A stretch of DNA of 64,000 nt from Cyclina sinensis (Eukaryota > Mollusca > Bivalvia > Venerida > Veneridae): NCBI GenBank assembly GCA_012932295.1, contig JAAONU010000016.1, positions 18,939,530 to 19,003,529 of the forward strand. The letters run 5' to 3'. The translations under genes and the position numbers were made by a program. Shown here piece by piece: positions 38,100 to 49,829 of the stretch; positions within the stretch are counted from its first letter, which is position 1, and each line of letters starts with the position of its first letter. The notes under the pieces were generated by a model that was not told where the DNA came from, made no database searches, and saw only the letters and a list, made by a program, of their open reading frames with translations.

Positions 38100-38222
38100 G
38101 TTTGTACAGAATGTTTGTATTCATGTAGAATGTTTGTATTCATGTAGAATATTTGTATAGATGTACAAAATGTAGAATGTTTGTATTCATGTAGAATGTT
38201 TGTATTCATGTAGAATGTTGGG
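38100..38222 (+). repeat. Minisatellite, about 19-bp unit
   Basis: Unit 'aatgtttgtattcatgtag' is repeated about six times with one diverged middle section (38152-38175). Confidence 0.8.
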
Positions 38223-38689
38223 CATTATGCCTTACTCTTGAATAAACCATATTAAAATTTTTATCTTTGACAATGAAAATATTGAAACTATTAAAGATTT
38301 TCGATAAAATTCACTTTACATTCACTTTGATTTGATTTATCAATAGACAAAGAACTTGATTAGCAAAAGCTGAAGACAAGAAAACCCGTTTAACTATTTA
38401 GCGAAGAGCTGTAAAAATAACAAAATATACAGTAGCATTACAGATTTAAGTTCGCATGCAATATTTTTTTTCAGGCATGAAAATAAAAGCACTTCATACT
38501 CTGTATCAAGTATCTAAATGTTTCTTGCAGAAAAGATAAAGATAATGCCACTAGATAACTACTATTTTCTTCAAAATTAACTGAATCTATATCTCAGAAG
38601 CGATAGGATGGACAGTGACCATATGAAGACAGTCTTTGAACTGTGTCACTAATTATCAATCATGGCAATGGCCAGGAGAAACAAGGCAG

Positions 38690-39510
38690 TCTGAAGGTCA
38701 GCTAAATCCCCTTCCGCAGCGGACATGAATTTGTACTTCTTGAGCTTTAACCAACCATGACCTTGATGTTGTGCCATGCATATTATAAGCACATAGTCCC
38801 ATGATAGTAATTATTTGTGCCAAGTTATTTAAAATCTTCCATAAAGTCAAAAAATTATGGAGAACATTTAACCTTAAGCTTGGGGGTAGCAACCTGGATG
38901 TTGGGTTCTGCACATCGTGTCATAGTAGTGATCATTTGTGCAAAGTAATTAAAAAACTTTTCGTAAGCCAAGTTAGTAAGTTATAGAGCAGACGTGAAAT
39001 GTGAAAATTTGACCTTTAACTGTGACCTTGATCTTGTGGGTAGCAACCCAATTATTGCGCTCTGCACATCGTCTCAATAATGGTGATCACTTGTACCAAG
39101 TTATTTCAAAAATTTTCAGTGGTTTAAAAGTTATGGAGCGGACACGAAATGTAGACTTTTAACACTTGGCCTTTAAGTGTGACCTTGACTTTGGGGGTAG
39201 CAATCCAATTATTGTGCTCTTCAAATTGTCTCATAATGGCGATCACTTGTACCAAGTTATTTCAAAAAAATTTCAGCGGTTTAAAAGTTATGGAGCGGAC
39301 ACGAAATGTAGACTTTTTAACACTTGACCTTTAAGTGTGACCTTTACCTTGGGGCAGCCCAATTATTCCGCTCTGCACATCGTCTCATAATGATGATCAC
39401 TTGTGCCAAGTTATTTCAAAAAATTTTCAGCGGTTTAAAAGTTATGGAGCGGACACGAAAGTGTTATGGACGGACAGTTCAAAAACTATATGCCTCCCTT
39501 CGGAGGCATA
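38690..39510 (+). mobile_element. Cassette with 155-bp cores and a TATGCCTCC hairpin end
   Basis: The core phrase 'gctctgcacatcgtctcataatg..gatcacttgt' occurs at about 38907, 39061, 39218 and 39372 (154-157 bp apart), each core with 'gtgaccttga.cttggg' and 'ttaaaagttatggagcggacacgaaa'. The right end is 'ggacggacag' plus a perfect hairpin TATGCCTCC-cttc-GGAGGCATA (39489-39510). A minus-strand relative lies at 44425-44835. No coding capacity. Confidence 0.75.
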
Positions 39511-39514
39511 AAAA

Positions 39515-41220
39515 TAGAAAATGCACTGTCAAGTTTCTTGTTGGTTCTTGACAATTCTTGTCGGTAATTAGGGAGACCGTTGATGGGATATGGCTTTTTT
39601 CCCCTTGGTAAGAAGATGGGGAATTTTATGAAAATCGGGACAGCTGGAATCGATATAGCCGCCATCACTATTCTCGCTGTATCACTATTCCCGCGTTACA
39701 TCAGTCGTGCCACCTGGGCAGTGTTTACAAACAAATTTCTTAACCCGTTTCACTTCCCCGAATACAAAACGTTCTTACCTGCAATCATGGTCAGTTTCTT
39801 GGTAGGTTTTAGTTCATACTTTAAAAAATCCCATTTCGATGTGTTCATTGTCCAGAGGAGTTAATTTGAGACAGTGACACAGTAAACAGTTTTATTCCGT
39901 ATTAATTTTGATGTAACTTGACAGTTCATTTTTCTTCAGCAACTGTTCAGTGTTCCTATAATTGAAACTTTGACATACTATAAACATTACTGCAATATAG
40001 TGTTCTAGAATCTGCTGACCTTTTTACCGCGAAATTAGCAATATGACTAATCGGATTAAAATCAGCTCCTAAATAACGCTCTGCTATTAGGATCTGAACA
40101 TCACCAATAGAAAGTCACCTTCTCATGACCTTTCAACTAGCCAATCAGTGCCTAGCTTTCAATTTTTTGAAGATAAATCAGTTTCTATTTTAACCATTTG
40201 AACCCATGTTTAAAATCTATATATAACTGACCAGTATCCCAAATCACTCAGTCGTTTTCTGTCATGAACGTCACAGTTAAAGCGACTGACTCGATGCATA
40301 AAAAAGAAATGTCCTAAATCGATCACCTGAGTCTCATTGCTCAAGTTATACAAGTATCTTTACTGGTTGTTATGGGTGTTCGTTTTTCGCAAGTTTAAAT
40401 AAGTTTGCAATAAGTTTGAAGACTCCATAATACAATTAAACGGTACAGATCTACATGTTCTCGTTGATAAGCTTATTCATATCAAACTTCAAGGAAAAGC
40501 GGAAATCTATCATCTGTACCACAAGGGACATTACTAAGAGATCAGTGTTTCTAGAGTTATGCCCCTTTTTCACATAGAAAATAATTCAACTTTTTTATAA
40601 ATACTAGATCTAATATCTTGAACATTCACAATCAAAAAGTTAATCATCTTAAGTGAAGTGCATAACAGCAATTATGAATAGCACCATAACACTCTTGTAA
40701 TTGATTTTATTAAGCCCTTGCTCGGAATATACGAGCGTAGGCACCGCATGCGATGCTCTTATTAGAGTCTCAATTGACCATAGTATCTCCTGTCACATCT
40801 GTACGTCACAACTCAGAAAAAACTTGAGCGATTTAGTTTGTGCTTTTTACAATGGTCACACATTTGTGACAAAGAAGTCCGAAATATGACTCTACCTTGG
40901 TTCGTTTTTGGATTATCTCCATTACTTTTATGCTGAAATTATGCTTTTCTAGAGCATATCTAAAAACTGCAATTGAAGGAATTGATATGATTCTTATCAC
41001 ATGGGTGCAGTGACAAAGAACAATCTTCACACATTTTAACTTTCGCTTCTGGCAGTACTCTCTGTGTTTTGATTTATGTCAGGCAGAAGTTCACTTCCGG
41101 ATTAGCTGTTTCCATTCTTCTATTATCCATCATGTGATAAAATAGAGTACCAACAGTCTCAACAACCAAAACGATTTAACAGTAAAAGCAAGCGTTTTCG
41201 AGATTATTTTGTAAATAGAA
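39515..41220. other. Region upstream of the LRR gene
   Basis: A 94-codon plus-strand ORF at 39580-39864 has hydrophobic stretches and somewhat higher GC, but no start context, splice site or family that I recognise. The rest is AT-rich with no motif except the ETS-type site listed separately. Confidence 0.35.
41092..41100 (+). promoter_or_regulatory. ETS-type core promoter motif CACTTCCGG
   Basis: The motif CACTTCCGG (complement CCGGAAGTG) lies about 120 bp upstream of the LRR gene ATG at 41221. ETS-family sites of this form are common in TATA-less promoters of housekeeping genes in animals. No TATA box is seen nearby. Its use as the promoter here is an inference. Confidence 0.4.
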
Positions 41221-41371
41221 ATGCCGAAAATAAAAGCTGTCAAAACACTAAAACAATGTTGTTACAGACGTATTGCACTGTCCTTTGATAAATATTGGAT
41301 GAAAGATTTTGATCCAGCCTTACATGATTTACCAAGGCTCCTTTATCTACTGGGACCGTTCGAGAACCTGA
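41221..41371 (+). CDS. LRR gene exon 1
   Basis: Starts at the ATG in 'aaatagaaatgccg' and ends at 'CTGA|gttagt' in phase 1. It encodes the basic N-terminal helix with Cys-Cys-Tyr and the DLPRLLYLLGPFENL segment. Confidence 0.7.
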
Positions 41372-44300
41372 GTTAGTTGAACTATGAACTTTATAATAAT
41401 GATAAATATAATCATTAATTTTTTGTTAAATTGCTGTAAGACCCCTGTGACACTACTCTGCAGCTGTATCACTATAGTGAGCTTGCTTGCTGTTGTTCTA
41501 ACCAACACCATATTCCTCCCGTCAACCTAGGTTTACCTAAATAGGCCAACTCAGGGGCCCCTACCTTTACCTTTTGTCACCAAAGTTGTAAATCAGGGAA
41601 GAAAAGTGTAACCAATGTAGGACACAAACACATGACCACAGGGACACTAGTCTGTAGCACTACCTTCAGAGCTATCTTGGCGCTATGCAGGACTCAAACC
41701 CATAAACAATTGCTATTCCTTCTTGGCTCTACCAACTGAGCTATCTTGGTGCTTTCTATAGGTTCTACCTGATGTTGCCACTGAACTCATTCCCTTTTAC
41801 CTGTTTAAGCAAAACCAGTGCACAACCCTTGGGACATAGCTTGTTCCGGTGTAGTCTCAATATTGTGACTTCAGGCAGAATGCTGCCTTTATGTCTTAAG
41901 TTTGATATCGACCATTCTGAAAATTAGCATGATAATCAACTTTTAGAGTACAGTTATTTGGACTAGTTTTGATGGTTCTTCACAATGTGGCCACTACTAA
42001 ACTTCTATTTAGATATTTGTAAAACTTTCATACAGGCAAACTTTATCACCACTAAAAATTGCTAGAACCAAAACAGAGGAAGGAACACCATAATGTTTTT
42101 TCTATGTTTTTCAACATATGAGGTGTGTAAAGAAAGTGTGTAAACCTCTACTACCTGGCTAAGTAAAATATTTTTACATTTTTTTTTTAAGATAAGTGAT
42201 AATTCTTTCAGTCTATTTAAGTTTTTCCAAGTGTTATATCATTATTTAGGAGTTTAGCACTCTAACCCTTTGATCATTGCTCCTCAGTCTTTTATAGATA
42301 AAGGGCCAGCATCCTTGAGCAAGAGATACCTGTTTTCGTATAAATATTTTGTATAAGTATATATATGCATATATCTTTACTCTGCATGACCATCAGGCAC
42401 AAGTTAATAAGTAATTGGTGCTTCAATAGGCTAACTAGTCAAACTTATTTGACACAATCTGGAAAATACTGATCTTATATTATATACAATGCTTCCACTA
42501 CATTCAGATATTCACAAGATCAAAATTGTGAAAGATTGTTCTGATATAATTTCATTGCTTAGTCAAAACAATGATTTTGTGATAATATTACAAGTACTAA
42601 AATCTAAGCAGAATTTAATTGGGACAATGAAAAATTCATTTGTCCATGGAAATACTCTTTTTGCCCACATTTTGTATTAACTAACAAACAAAAAGGTTGG
42701 AGAGTTCACTAGCAAGGTCTAATGGTTGCAGATTTTGCCCTTCTGTAATGTTCAAAGTCTGTGGAAGTTCACTTTAGTTGCAAGCTATAAAATCTTTTTG
42801 ACTGATCAACCTCTGAAGATCCTATACTATAGTCAGGTCAAAATTTAGGGTTAGAGTTGAAATGTTCTATAAAACAGTTTAACAGTGCATTGTGATCAGT
42901 TTCAACAAAATAATATTTCATACAGATTTTCTAACTTTATACTTCATCTTCTTTCAGCTAATGATATGATTCAATCTCTTCTTGAAACTTTGGCAGCAGA
43001 AAAATGTTTGAAAAGGCAACACTTCGTGATAATACTTCAACTCAGTGTGACCAGACTTGACTTATCCTCAGCTGGAATGGCAGCAAACAATGATACAGTG
43101 GTGAAAACAATAATGAATAGATGCCCTGTAAGTTTTATCATGATAATGTAGATTGAAATAGTGATATGATTGCTGTCACAAGGCTCTTTTTTATCTTGTT
43201 AAAGATGTGGCAGTTTCACATGATGGTATCTTTTTGATGTGAACAGTTTTAAGATGTACAGTTTTGTGTTTTTCCTGAGGAATTCTTTAAAATGAGGGAA
43301 ATATTTGAACAGTTTCACAATAAAGCTAAGATAGTTAAATTTTCTAATATTGAAATCTCATGCAATTGAAATGTTAAGCGTGTTCCCTATTTATACCATT
43401 ACCCAGTTTCGTAACTTAGGCAACCAAATATAACAGAAATAATAGCTCTCATGTTAACTAGACCAGGGTTAAAGAGAAACCAGAAGTAACCAAATGTAAA
43501 AGTCACATGAGAAGCACTATTTAATGTTGTTCTCAAAGATTGATATGAGTAGTTGTTTCCTGGTGCATTGCACCAACTACTTGGATACTGGTTCAAGTAA
43601 ATTTGAAATAAAACCCTTCAAAATAAAAATGCACAAAGTAGTCCAGAATGCACCGTTTTGTTCATTTTTGCAAAAAATTTTGGGATGGAAGGGGAAAGCC
43701 CTCCTTCAGTCGCCCCTTCTCTTCTACAAGGCTTTAATTTGAGTAACCTTGATATTAACAACGCTACACCCCTGGTATCAAACATCATAATTAGTTGCCT
43801 AGTTAATAAAGACATTTGCATTAATTACCTATTATTATTCTTGAAGCAGATTATAAACTTCCACCTTTTTGTTGACCTGCTAGCTTTGTTGTTTTTTTAA
43901 TGTAAAATTGTTGTGTAGATTGTTATTTAATGAGATTCTTCATTTGAATTTTATTGACAACAGTGCTTTTTTTCAGAAATTAATGTCTTTGAGTCTGCAA
44001 GGGTTAAACAACATCAGTGCAAGAGCTTTAGCAGACCTTGTGAAACAGTTAACAGACCTGAGGTTCCTCGATCTAACACATACAGGATGCAATGACCAAG
44101 TCCTCTCTGTCTTAGGTATGCTTTCCATTGGTTTGGTGGTTGAGATTGCTGACTTGTTATAACTAAATCTGTCATTGGCTCAATCCCAGCTACCGACTAT
44201 GACCATTTATATGTAAAGTAAGCAGTTTCTTACAGCGGATCAAGTACTGGTTCTTCCCAGGGAAAATAGTTATGTAAATTGCCTGTCTAATACGACTTTG

Positions 44301-46599
44301 GCTGTTAGAGGGCATTAAATTCAATGAAATCAAATAAAATTCACAAATAATTCATAAATAAAATAAAGCAGTCATGTTTGAATGGGTTTCAGTACATGAT
44401 CGTGCATGTATTCTAATATTTTTTAATCCCCTACCGCGTAGTGGGGAGGGGATTACAGGAATGGCCTCCATCTGTCCGTCTATCAGTCCATCTGTCTGTA
44501 ACATTTTCGTGTCCACTCCAAAACTTTTAAATTCATGGAAAGTTTTTAAAATAACTTGGCACAAATGATCACCATTATGAGACGATGTGCAGAGCGCAAA
44601 ACCAGGTCCCTACCCTCAAAGTCAAGGTCACACTTAAAGGTCATATATAAAAAGTCCACATTTTGTGTCGGCTCCATAATTTTTAAACTGCTTGAAAGTT
44701 TTTATAATAACTTGGCACAAATGATGGAGACGATGTGCACAGAGCAACGACCAGGTTGCTACACCAAGGTCAAGGCCACATGTAGAGGTCAGATATAAAA
44801 AAGTCCACATTTTGTGTCTTCTCCATAACTTATTGATTATTGTAATTTTCCATATTCTCACTGTCTCATCAGTTGAATAACTTGCAATTTCATCATGATT
44901 CTATCGTTTACAAATGTGAGGTCCCAATGTAGCTGCCCATTTTCCGTAGAAATAATTATTCTATGTCATACAGGGAGGTCTAACCTTCTCTCTTCACACT
45001 TGTTATCCATTCCAGTGTTCTGCTGCGGCAGGGGATATACATGTAGCTGTCCTTCAAACTGCCTTCTTATCTTTAATATTAGCTTAGATGAAAATGTAGA
45101 AACCGTTTAAAAAATACCTTAAAAGGTAATGTAATCATAAAGATGTATTTGATAAATCTCCTGGAAAATTCTGCATCTGTTTTCCTTGCTTTTTGCTTTT
45201 ATAGCTACAAACTGACTGCTCATAATATAATCTCACTGTTTCGCCTCTGAAGGTGAACTGATTTTATAGGTTGACATTTTATAGTTGTTCACCTTCTAAA
45301 GGTTGAACAACTAAAAATATCAGATCTATAAAAGCGGTTCAACACTTTAAGCATAATAAGTTAGGCTACTCATAATATAATGCTTCAAACGACATGTTTC
45401 TAGTCAGCCCAAAAGTTTTCAAATTAGAAAAGAATGTCTTTGCCAAATGTTGTAAACTAGTATGTATTTACTTAGAATTTTTTCAAAACTGTAAGTCTCT
45501 ATATACAATGTTTTACAGAAGTTTTGAGAAAGATTTTTGTTGTTTTTTTCCAGGACACAACTGTTTAGAGCTTTCACAGTTGCTCATACCCTACACAAAG
45601 GTAACAAACTCTGGTGTGTTCAGTCTCTGTTTGCCGTTTTCATCTGAGAAAGGTTGCAAAAATCTCAAAAGGCTTTCTATGTTCGGCTCTCGAGTTGGTT
45701 CTGATGGAGCTCTGCATTGTTTGAAAAATCTACCAAAATTGCAGTACTTGGGTTATGATGATATCTGTGGACTGATTGAGCTAGATGTTAAAGAGAAAGA
45801 AAGTCAAGGTCAGAAGCCTAAACCTTACCAGCTTAGGAGTATTATTACCCATGGCATAGAGGTACATCCAGCTAGTGAAAGAGGGGTTACATTAGCATGT
45901 GAGTTATGTCCACAAGCAGCCGAGGCTTTATTGTATTTCAAAATCACAGATGAAAATGTTCTGGCTGTAAAAAATTTAAAACACTTGACACGGCTTGGAA
46001 TAGGTAACAATCGTGGCCTCACTTTTGATGATGGGGTTTTGCCTGTGTTGGAAGGTATAGGTCATCAGTTACTAGAACTAACACTTGCTGATGTTAATGA
46101 TTTCGACCTTTTGGCAGTTGGATATTGGTGTCGAAATTTACAGAGTTTGAGCATACTTCTGTCAGAAGACAATGAAATGAACCTGAGAAGGCTAGTGTCA
46201 GGAGCGCCACTTGATGGGAGACAGTTTTTCTTTGGCAAGTTGTCAAAATTAGAAGTTACTTACCCAATGTTTGAAACTGATATACAGAAAAATGGTTTTA
46301 TCCTTCTTTTGAAAAATGCAAAAGAATTACAACATTTGGCCATTCAGTACATGTCATGGATCACAACTGAAATTTTTCTAGAAATTTTAAAAGAGAATAG
46401 TATGAGAAAGCTGAAAGAATTTGCGCTAGTGCTGTGTAACAATGTTGATGACCATGTAATACAGAAATTAGTGTGTGGACATAATGAGTTGACAAAACTT
46501 AAGCTGCACAAATGTAAAAACATAACAAGAAAGGTGTGCGAGGACTTACAAAAACAGGTCTGCAAACAGAATATGGACATAGAAATCAGTTGGTCATAA
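41221..46599 (+). CDS. Leucine-rich-repeat protein, four exons, 501 aa
   Basis: Spliced gene with exons 41221-41371, 42958-43127, 43977-44115 and 45554-46599 (151+170+139+1046 nt = 501 codons plus stop). All introns are GT-AG and every junction keeps frame (phases 1, 0, 1). The N-terminal 50 residues (MPKIKAVKTLKQCC..) form a basic helical region with an LP..LLYLLG motif that may be a docking box. From about residue 75 to the end there are roughly a dozen LRRs of the LxxLxLxxC/N type, for example LRFLDLTHTGCND, LKRLSMFGSRVGSDGA and LTKLKLHKCKNIT. This is the irregular 26-28-residue pattern of AMN1, FBXL and ZYG11-like proteins. No F-box, signal peptide or membrane segment is evident. It is probably an intracellular adaptor, perhaps a substrate receptor of a ubiquitin ligase; that role is inferred. 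The terminal codons are part of a tandem duplication. Confidence 0.82.
41640..41760 (-). repeat. tRNA-derived SINE or tRNA relic in intron 1
   Basis: Minus strand 'gatagctcagttggtagagcc' matches a tRNA A box, followed 30-35 bp later by 'gggtttgagtcctgc', a B-box-like sequence. It does not fold as a full tRNA and no anticodon arm is convincing. A second, weaker copy precedes it ('agatagctctgaaggtagtgc'). Confidence 0.5.
42958..43127 (+). CDS. LRR gene exon 2
   Basis: Follows the acceptor 'cttctttcag' and ends at 'GCCCT|gtaagt'. It enters in phase 1 and leaves in phase 0. Encodes an alpha-helical stretch and the first repeat (VTRLDLSSAGM). Confidence 0.82.
43977..44115 (+). CDS. LRR gene exon 3
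   Basis: Follows 'cttttttttcag' and ends at 'CTTAG|gtatgc' in phase 1. Contains two clear repeats, LMSLSLQGLNNIS and LRFLDLTHTGCND, in one frame across the whole exon. Confidence 0.85.
44425..44835 (-). mobile_element. Cassette fragment in intron 3, minus strand
   Basis: Begins (right end of the element) with the hairpin AATCCCCT..AGGGGATT (44425-44454), then a 'tctgtccgtctatcagtcc' microsatellite remnant and two cores with 'gagacgatgtgca' about 148 bp apart (near 44580 and 44728). It is the reverse-complement family of 38690-39510 but with a different hairpin sequence. Confidence 0.65.
45554..46599 (+). CDS. LRR gene exon 4 (main LRR domain and stop)
   Basis: Follows the acceptor 'tttttttccag' at 45553; the first GA completes a Gly codon with the last base of exon 3. 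It codes for 348 residues with about nine repeats and ends SWS-TAA. Because the acceptor and phase agree, the open sequence from 45394 to 45553 is intron, not part of the protein. Confidence 0.88.
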
Positions 46600-46784
46600 T
46601 GAGAGTACAAAAACAGGCATGCAAACAGAATATGGACATAGAAATCAGTTGGTCATAATGAGAGTACAAAAACAGGCCTGCAAACAGAATATGGACATAG
46701 AAATCAATTGGTCGTAATGAGAGTATAAAAACAGGCCTGCAAACAGAATATGGACATAGAAATCAGTTGGTCGTAATGAGAGTA
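46548..46784 (+). repeat. 59-bp tandem duplication across the LRR stop codon
   Basis: Units start at 46548, 46607, 46666 and 46725, exactly 59 bp apart, and a fifth start at 46784 breaks off. The first unit encodes the last 17 residues, the stop codon and 5 bp of 3' UTR. The other copies are in the 3' UTR and differ by a few bases ('gtcataatg' against 'gtcgtaatg'). Since 59 is not a multiple of three, the later copies do not extend the frame. Confidence 0.93.
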
Positions 46785-46789
46785 TAAGA

Positions 46790-47498
46790 CAAGGTTCTAG
46801 GTGTTGTCAGGCCATACCTTTCCTGCTGTTTTTTATTATAGAAGTGTTAAAAATATTACTCTTGAATAACCTATGCCAAAATTCAGAGTATATTCCTTTT
46901 TATTTTTTAATCGCAGTATTAAGAGCTTTTCTGCTGAGAGCATTGTATATTGTTTTTACTGTAAAATTACAAGTATATTTATATTCAGTGATGCATAAAT
47001 TTAATTTAATCAAGAAAGCTATGTAGTATTGCATTAAGTGAGAAAGCTCTTCCTGAGATCATTTGTCTATGTTTTACATAGGAAAGATGCAGTTCAAATT
47101 TTATTTTGAACTTGTACTAGTTGATAAAAACCAGTTAGAAATGTCATACATGTAGTTGTTTGGAATTTTAAAACTTCATTTTATGAAATTCACTAAGGTT
47201 TATGTATGTTCATTTGCCAGGAATAATTAATTTGACATTTTAAGATAGGTAATATAAACCAGGAAAGATAGAAAGTTATGGCCCTGAAGCTGAAATGATC
47301 AATATTTACTATTGTAACTGCTTTCAATACTTGCTGAGATAATCCTTATCTGTGATCAAGTTTTGTATGAATGAAGATATTAGTCCATTCACTGTTGCAA
47401 TACTGTATTACAGTTTCATTTTTTTCTACAGGGAATCCATGCAAAGTTCTGATATAGTTTAGTGTTAATTCTTCATTTTCGTTCAATCAGATAGCTGA

Positions 47499-47500
<2 letters not shown>
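46790..47500. other. Probable 3' UTR and downstream flank of the LRR gene
   Basis: AT-rich, no ORF with motifs. No perfect AATAAA was found close behind the duplication, so the polyadenylation point is uncertain. Confidence 0.35.
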
Positions 47501-47501
<1 letters not shown>

Positions 47502-47560
<59 letters not shown>

Positions 47561-47575
47561 ATTATATATATTTAG
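47502..47575 (+). repeat. TA microsatellite
   Basis: About 30 TA dinucleotides with a single TG interruption and a short 'aattatatata' tail, close to the left end of the Tc1 element. Confidence 0.9.
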
Positions 47576-47587
47576 AGCACTCTGTTA

Positions 47588-49038
47588 CTAACACGAAAAA
47601 GAAAGTGTGCACATTTATATTATAAGTTTAGAACTACGGATTTATCATTATGAGTGAAGATAATAACCCTTCATATATTGCACCCATTTGCCCAATATTT
47701 AAGGCCTTCAGATTGACCACAGGCTATCATGCAACTTTTCACTTATGTTTCCCCTGCAAGGTGTGTACAGGTACAGGTTGACTCTGACCGATATCTTTAC
47801 TTGTTATGTAATAATAAATCATAGTTCACTTTTGAATTTCACTTGTAAACAAGATGCCATGGCTTCAAGCAAAAAAAATGAATTCAGGCTCTTCTGCAAT
47901 TTATAGCCGGCGTCTGTTTTGCTAATGTTGCTAGGCAGTTTAATGGCAACGTTACCATCAGAATGGAAGCTTTAGAGATTGTCCATGATCCAGTAGACCG
48001 AAGGTGACAACGGCTTTTAGGGATGGACATTTTACATTGACACACTTGCATTATCGGTTCAACACTGTTGCAAGCACTGCACGAGAGCTTGGCGTATCTA
48101 GGGATATGGTTCTAAACCAGCTGTGGGCCACTGCAAACCAATTAAGGACTAGGAGGCCTTATGTAGACAAGATTTTTAATAACAGACATCATGTTTTCAG
48201 ACTGGTCTGGGCCTGCCATCATCTCCATAGAAATGGTGCCATGTGATCTAGTCTACTCTTAGTGATGAGTTACGATTTAACTTTAGAACTGCTGATGGTA
48301 GATTTCAGGTATTTAGACATAGAGGGCAACATTTTGACCAGAGCTGTTTATCCGAGTGAGATTGTTTGGAAGGGGGTAGTGTAATAGTCTGGGGAGGTAT
48401 AATGGGTGGTAGACCTTGTTGTTATTCATGGTATAAATTTAAATGCACAAGATTTTGTTGACCAATTTTTACACGGAGTTGTTCCGTTATACAAACAGAA
48501 CCCTGGTTGTTTGATGCATGATAATACAAGGCCATATACTGCTATACTTACAAGGAATTATCTCGCTTGACATAACATTAATGTCTTAACTTGGCCAGCT
48601 TGCTCTTTGGACATGAATCCAATTGAACATTTATGGAATTTGCTTGGTCGGAGAGCAAGGAAAAACCCATGTCATCAACTAATCAATTACTTGTCTGCAG
48701 CCTTAGTTCATGAACGCCATTTCTGCCAATGTCATAAGATGTTACATCAGGTGCATGCAGTCTAGAATACTTGCATTGATCTGTAGAAGAGAAGGCCTGT
48801 TACAGATACAGATAAATTGTTACATGACTAATATCCAAAGGCAAAAAGGCTCTTACAAAACATTACAAATCTGCAACGTTTTACTTTTCAATGTTCTGAT
48901 AATAATCAAAGTTCAGTTATAACATTGTGTAGCTAATACATTTTTGCACATTTTGAAGCCAAATTTACCCTATGTCTTGCTTTTATAAGTGTAAAAATTT
49001 TCCCTCTTAACAAGTGCACTCTTTCTTTTTCATGTTAG
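47588..49038 (+). mobile_element. Tc1/mariner-type DNA transposon, 1451 bp, inactive
   Basis: Terminal inverted repeats: left CTAACACGAAAAAGAAAGTG (from 47588) and right, read inward on the minus strand, CTAACATGAAAAAGAAAGAG (from 49038), about 90% identical over 28 bp. Both ends are flanked by TA (47586-47587 and 49039-49040), the target duplication typical of this superfamily. The interior encodes a broken transposase. The length is usual for Tc1 elements. Confidence 0.85.
47840..48830 (+). pseudogene. Degenerate Tc1-type transposase
   Basis: Translated fragments in several frames match the Tc1 family layout in order. They are a DNA-binding part with LTHLHYRFNTVASTAREL and RTRRPYV (48010-48170), a Trp-rich GGSVIVWGG-like segment near 48370, HDNTRPYTA (about 48510-48540) with the second catalytic Asp, and WPACSLDMNPIEHLW (about 48594-48640) with the third acidic region. 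At least three frameshifts or stops separate these blocks, for example TGA at 48244 and near 48567. It cannot make an active enzyme. The 48004-48246 ORF is the longest intact piece. Confidence 0.88.
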
Positions 49039-49829
49039 TATAAATGCGCAGAAAGGGGTGTTTTTTTAATGAAAATGTGACCAGTTTTATGACATTTTCT
49101 GACTTTTCCGAGCAATAAATTTGGTATCAAAATAAAATGTAGAGTTTGCAGATTTTTAAGAGACAATCATTTAATTGATATATTGTGAAATAGTGATTTA
49201 AATTGACTTCAATTTTAGGCACTATTTCCTAAGTGTAGGGTGATCATATGCAAATTTTGTTTACACCATCTGAAATGTCATTCAATTGGCTATTGTCTGC
49301 ATAAATATTCATTATTGTTAATGTCAATCACATTCACCGAATAAACACACAGGGTGCCAACCCATCTCGGTTCTGATTCTGCAATAAACAGTTGATTGTC
49401 AAAATCAGCGCTTGGTTGATCTATGATCTGGCAGCCTGAAGCTTGAAGACACGATACATTAAAGAAATTTATATCAGGTTGAAGATAATTTTATTAGCTT
49501 TTGGTAAATAAATGAAATAGCAATATTTTTTACACTGATAGAATTGGATTTTATCCGACTTCTAGAGATTTACTGATAAGCCATTCAGGCTTCTGGGGTT
49601 GCTAGTATAATTATATGTCGATAATGACATCACATTTTAAAACAAAATGACATGAAATTTATTACTAACATTTGAACTTACTAGGAAAATTTCAACAATA
49701 AAAACACTGTCATTGCCTAGGCTCAGCCTGCTTTTGGTGTTTTACAGTCTTTTAAAAATTTTCTAGTTATCTTCTTATATTTAATTTTTTATTTACAATG
49801 GAATAAAATATATCTTTTTTTAGAAAATT

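Noticed and set aside
39580..39864. 94-codon plus-strand ORF with hydrophobic segments
   Set aside because: Not recognised, borders a cassette end, and has no acceptor or donor that would link it to another exon.
41692..41755. Functional tRNA gene
   Set aside because: A- and B-box-like words are present, but the arms do not pair into a cloverleaf; better explained as a SINE relic.
45394..45553. Upstream extension of the large LRR ORF with its own ATG
   Set aside because: The strong acceptor at 45553 and the matching phase from exon 3 show this part is intron.
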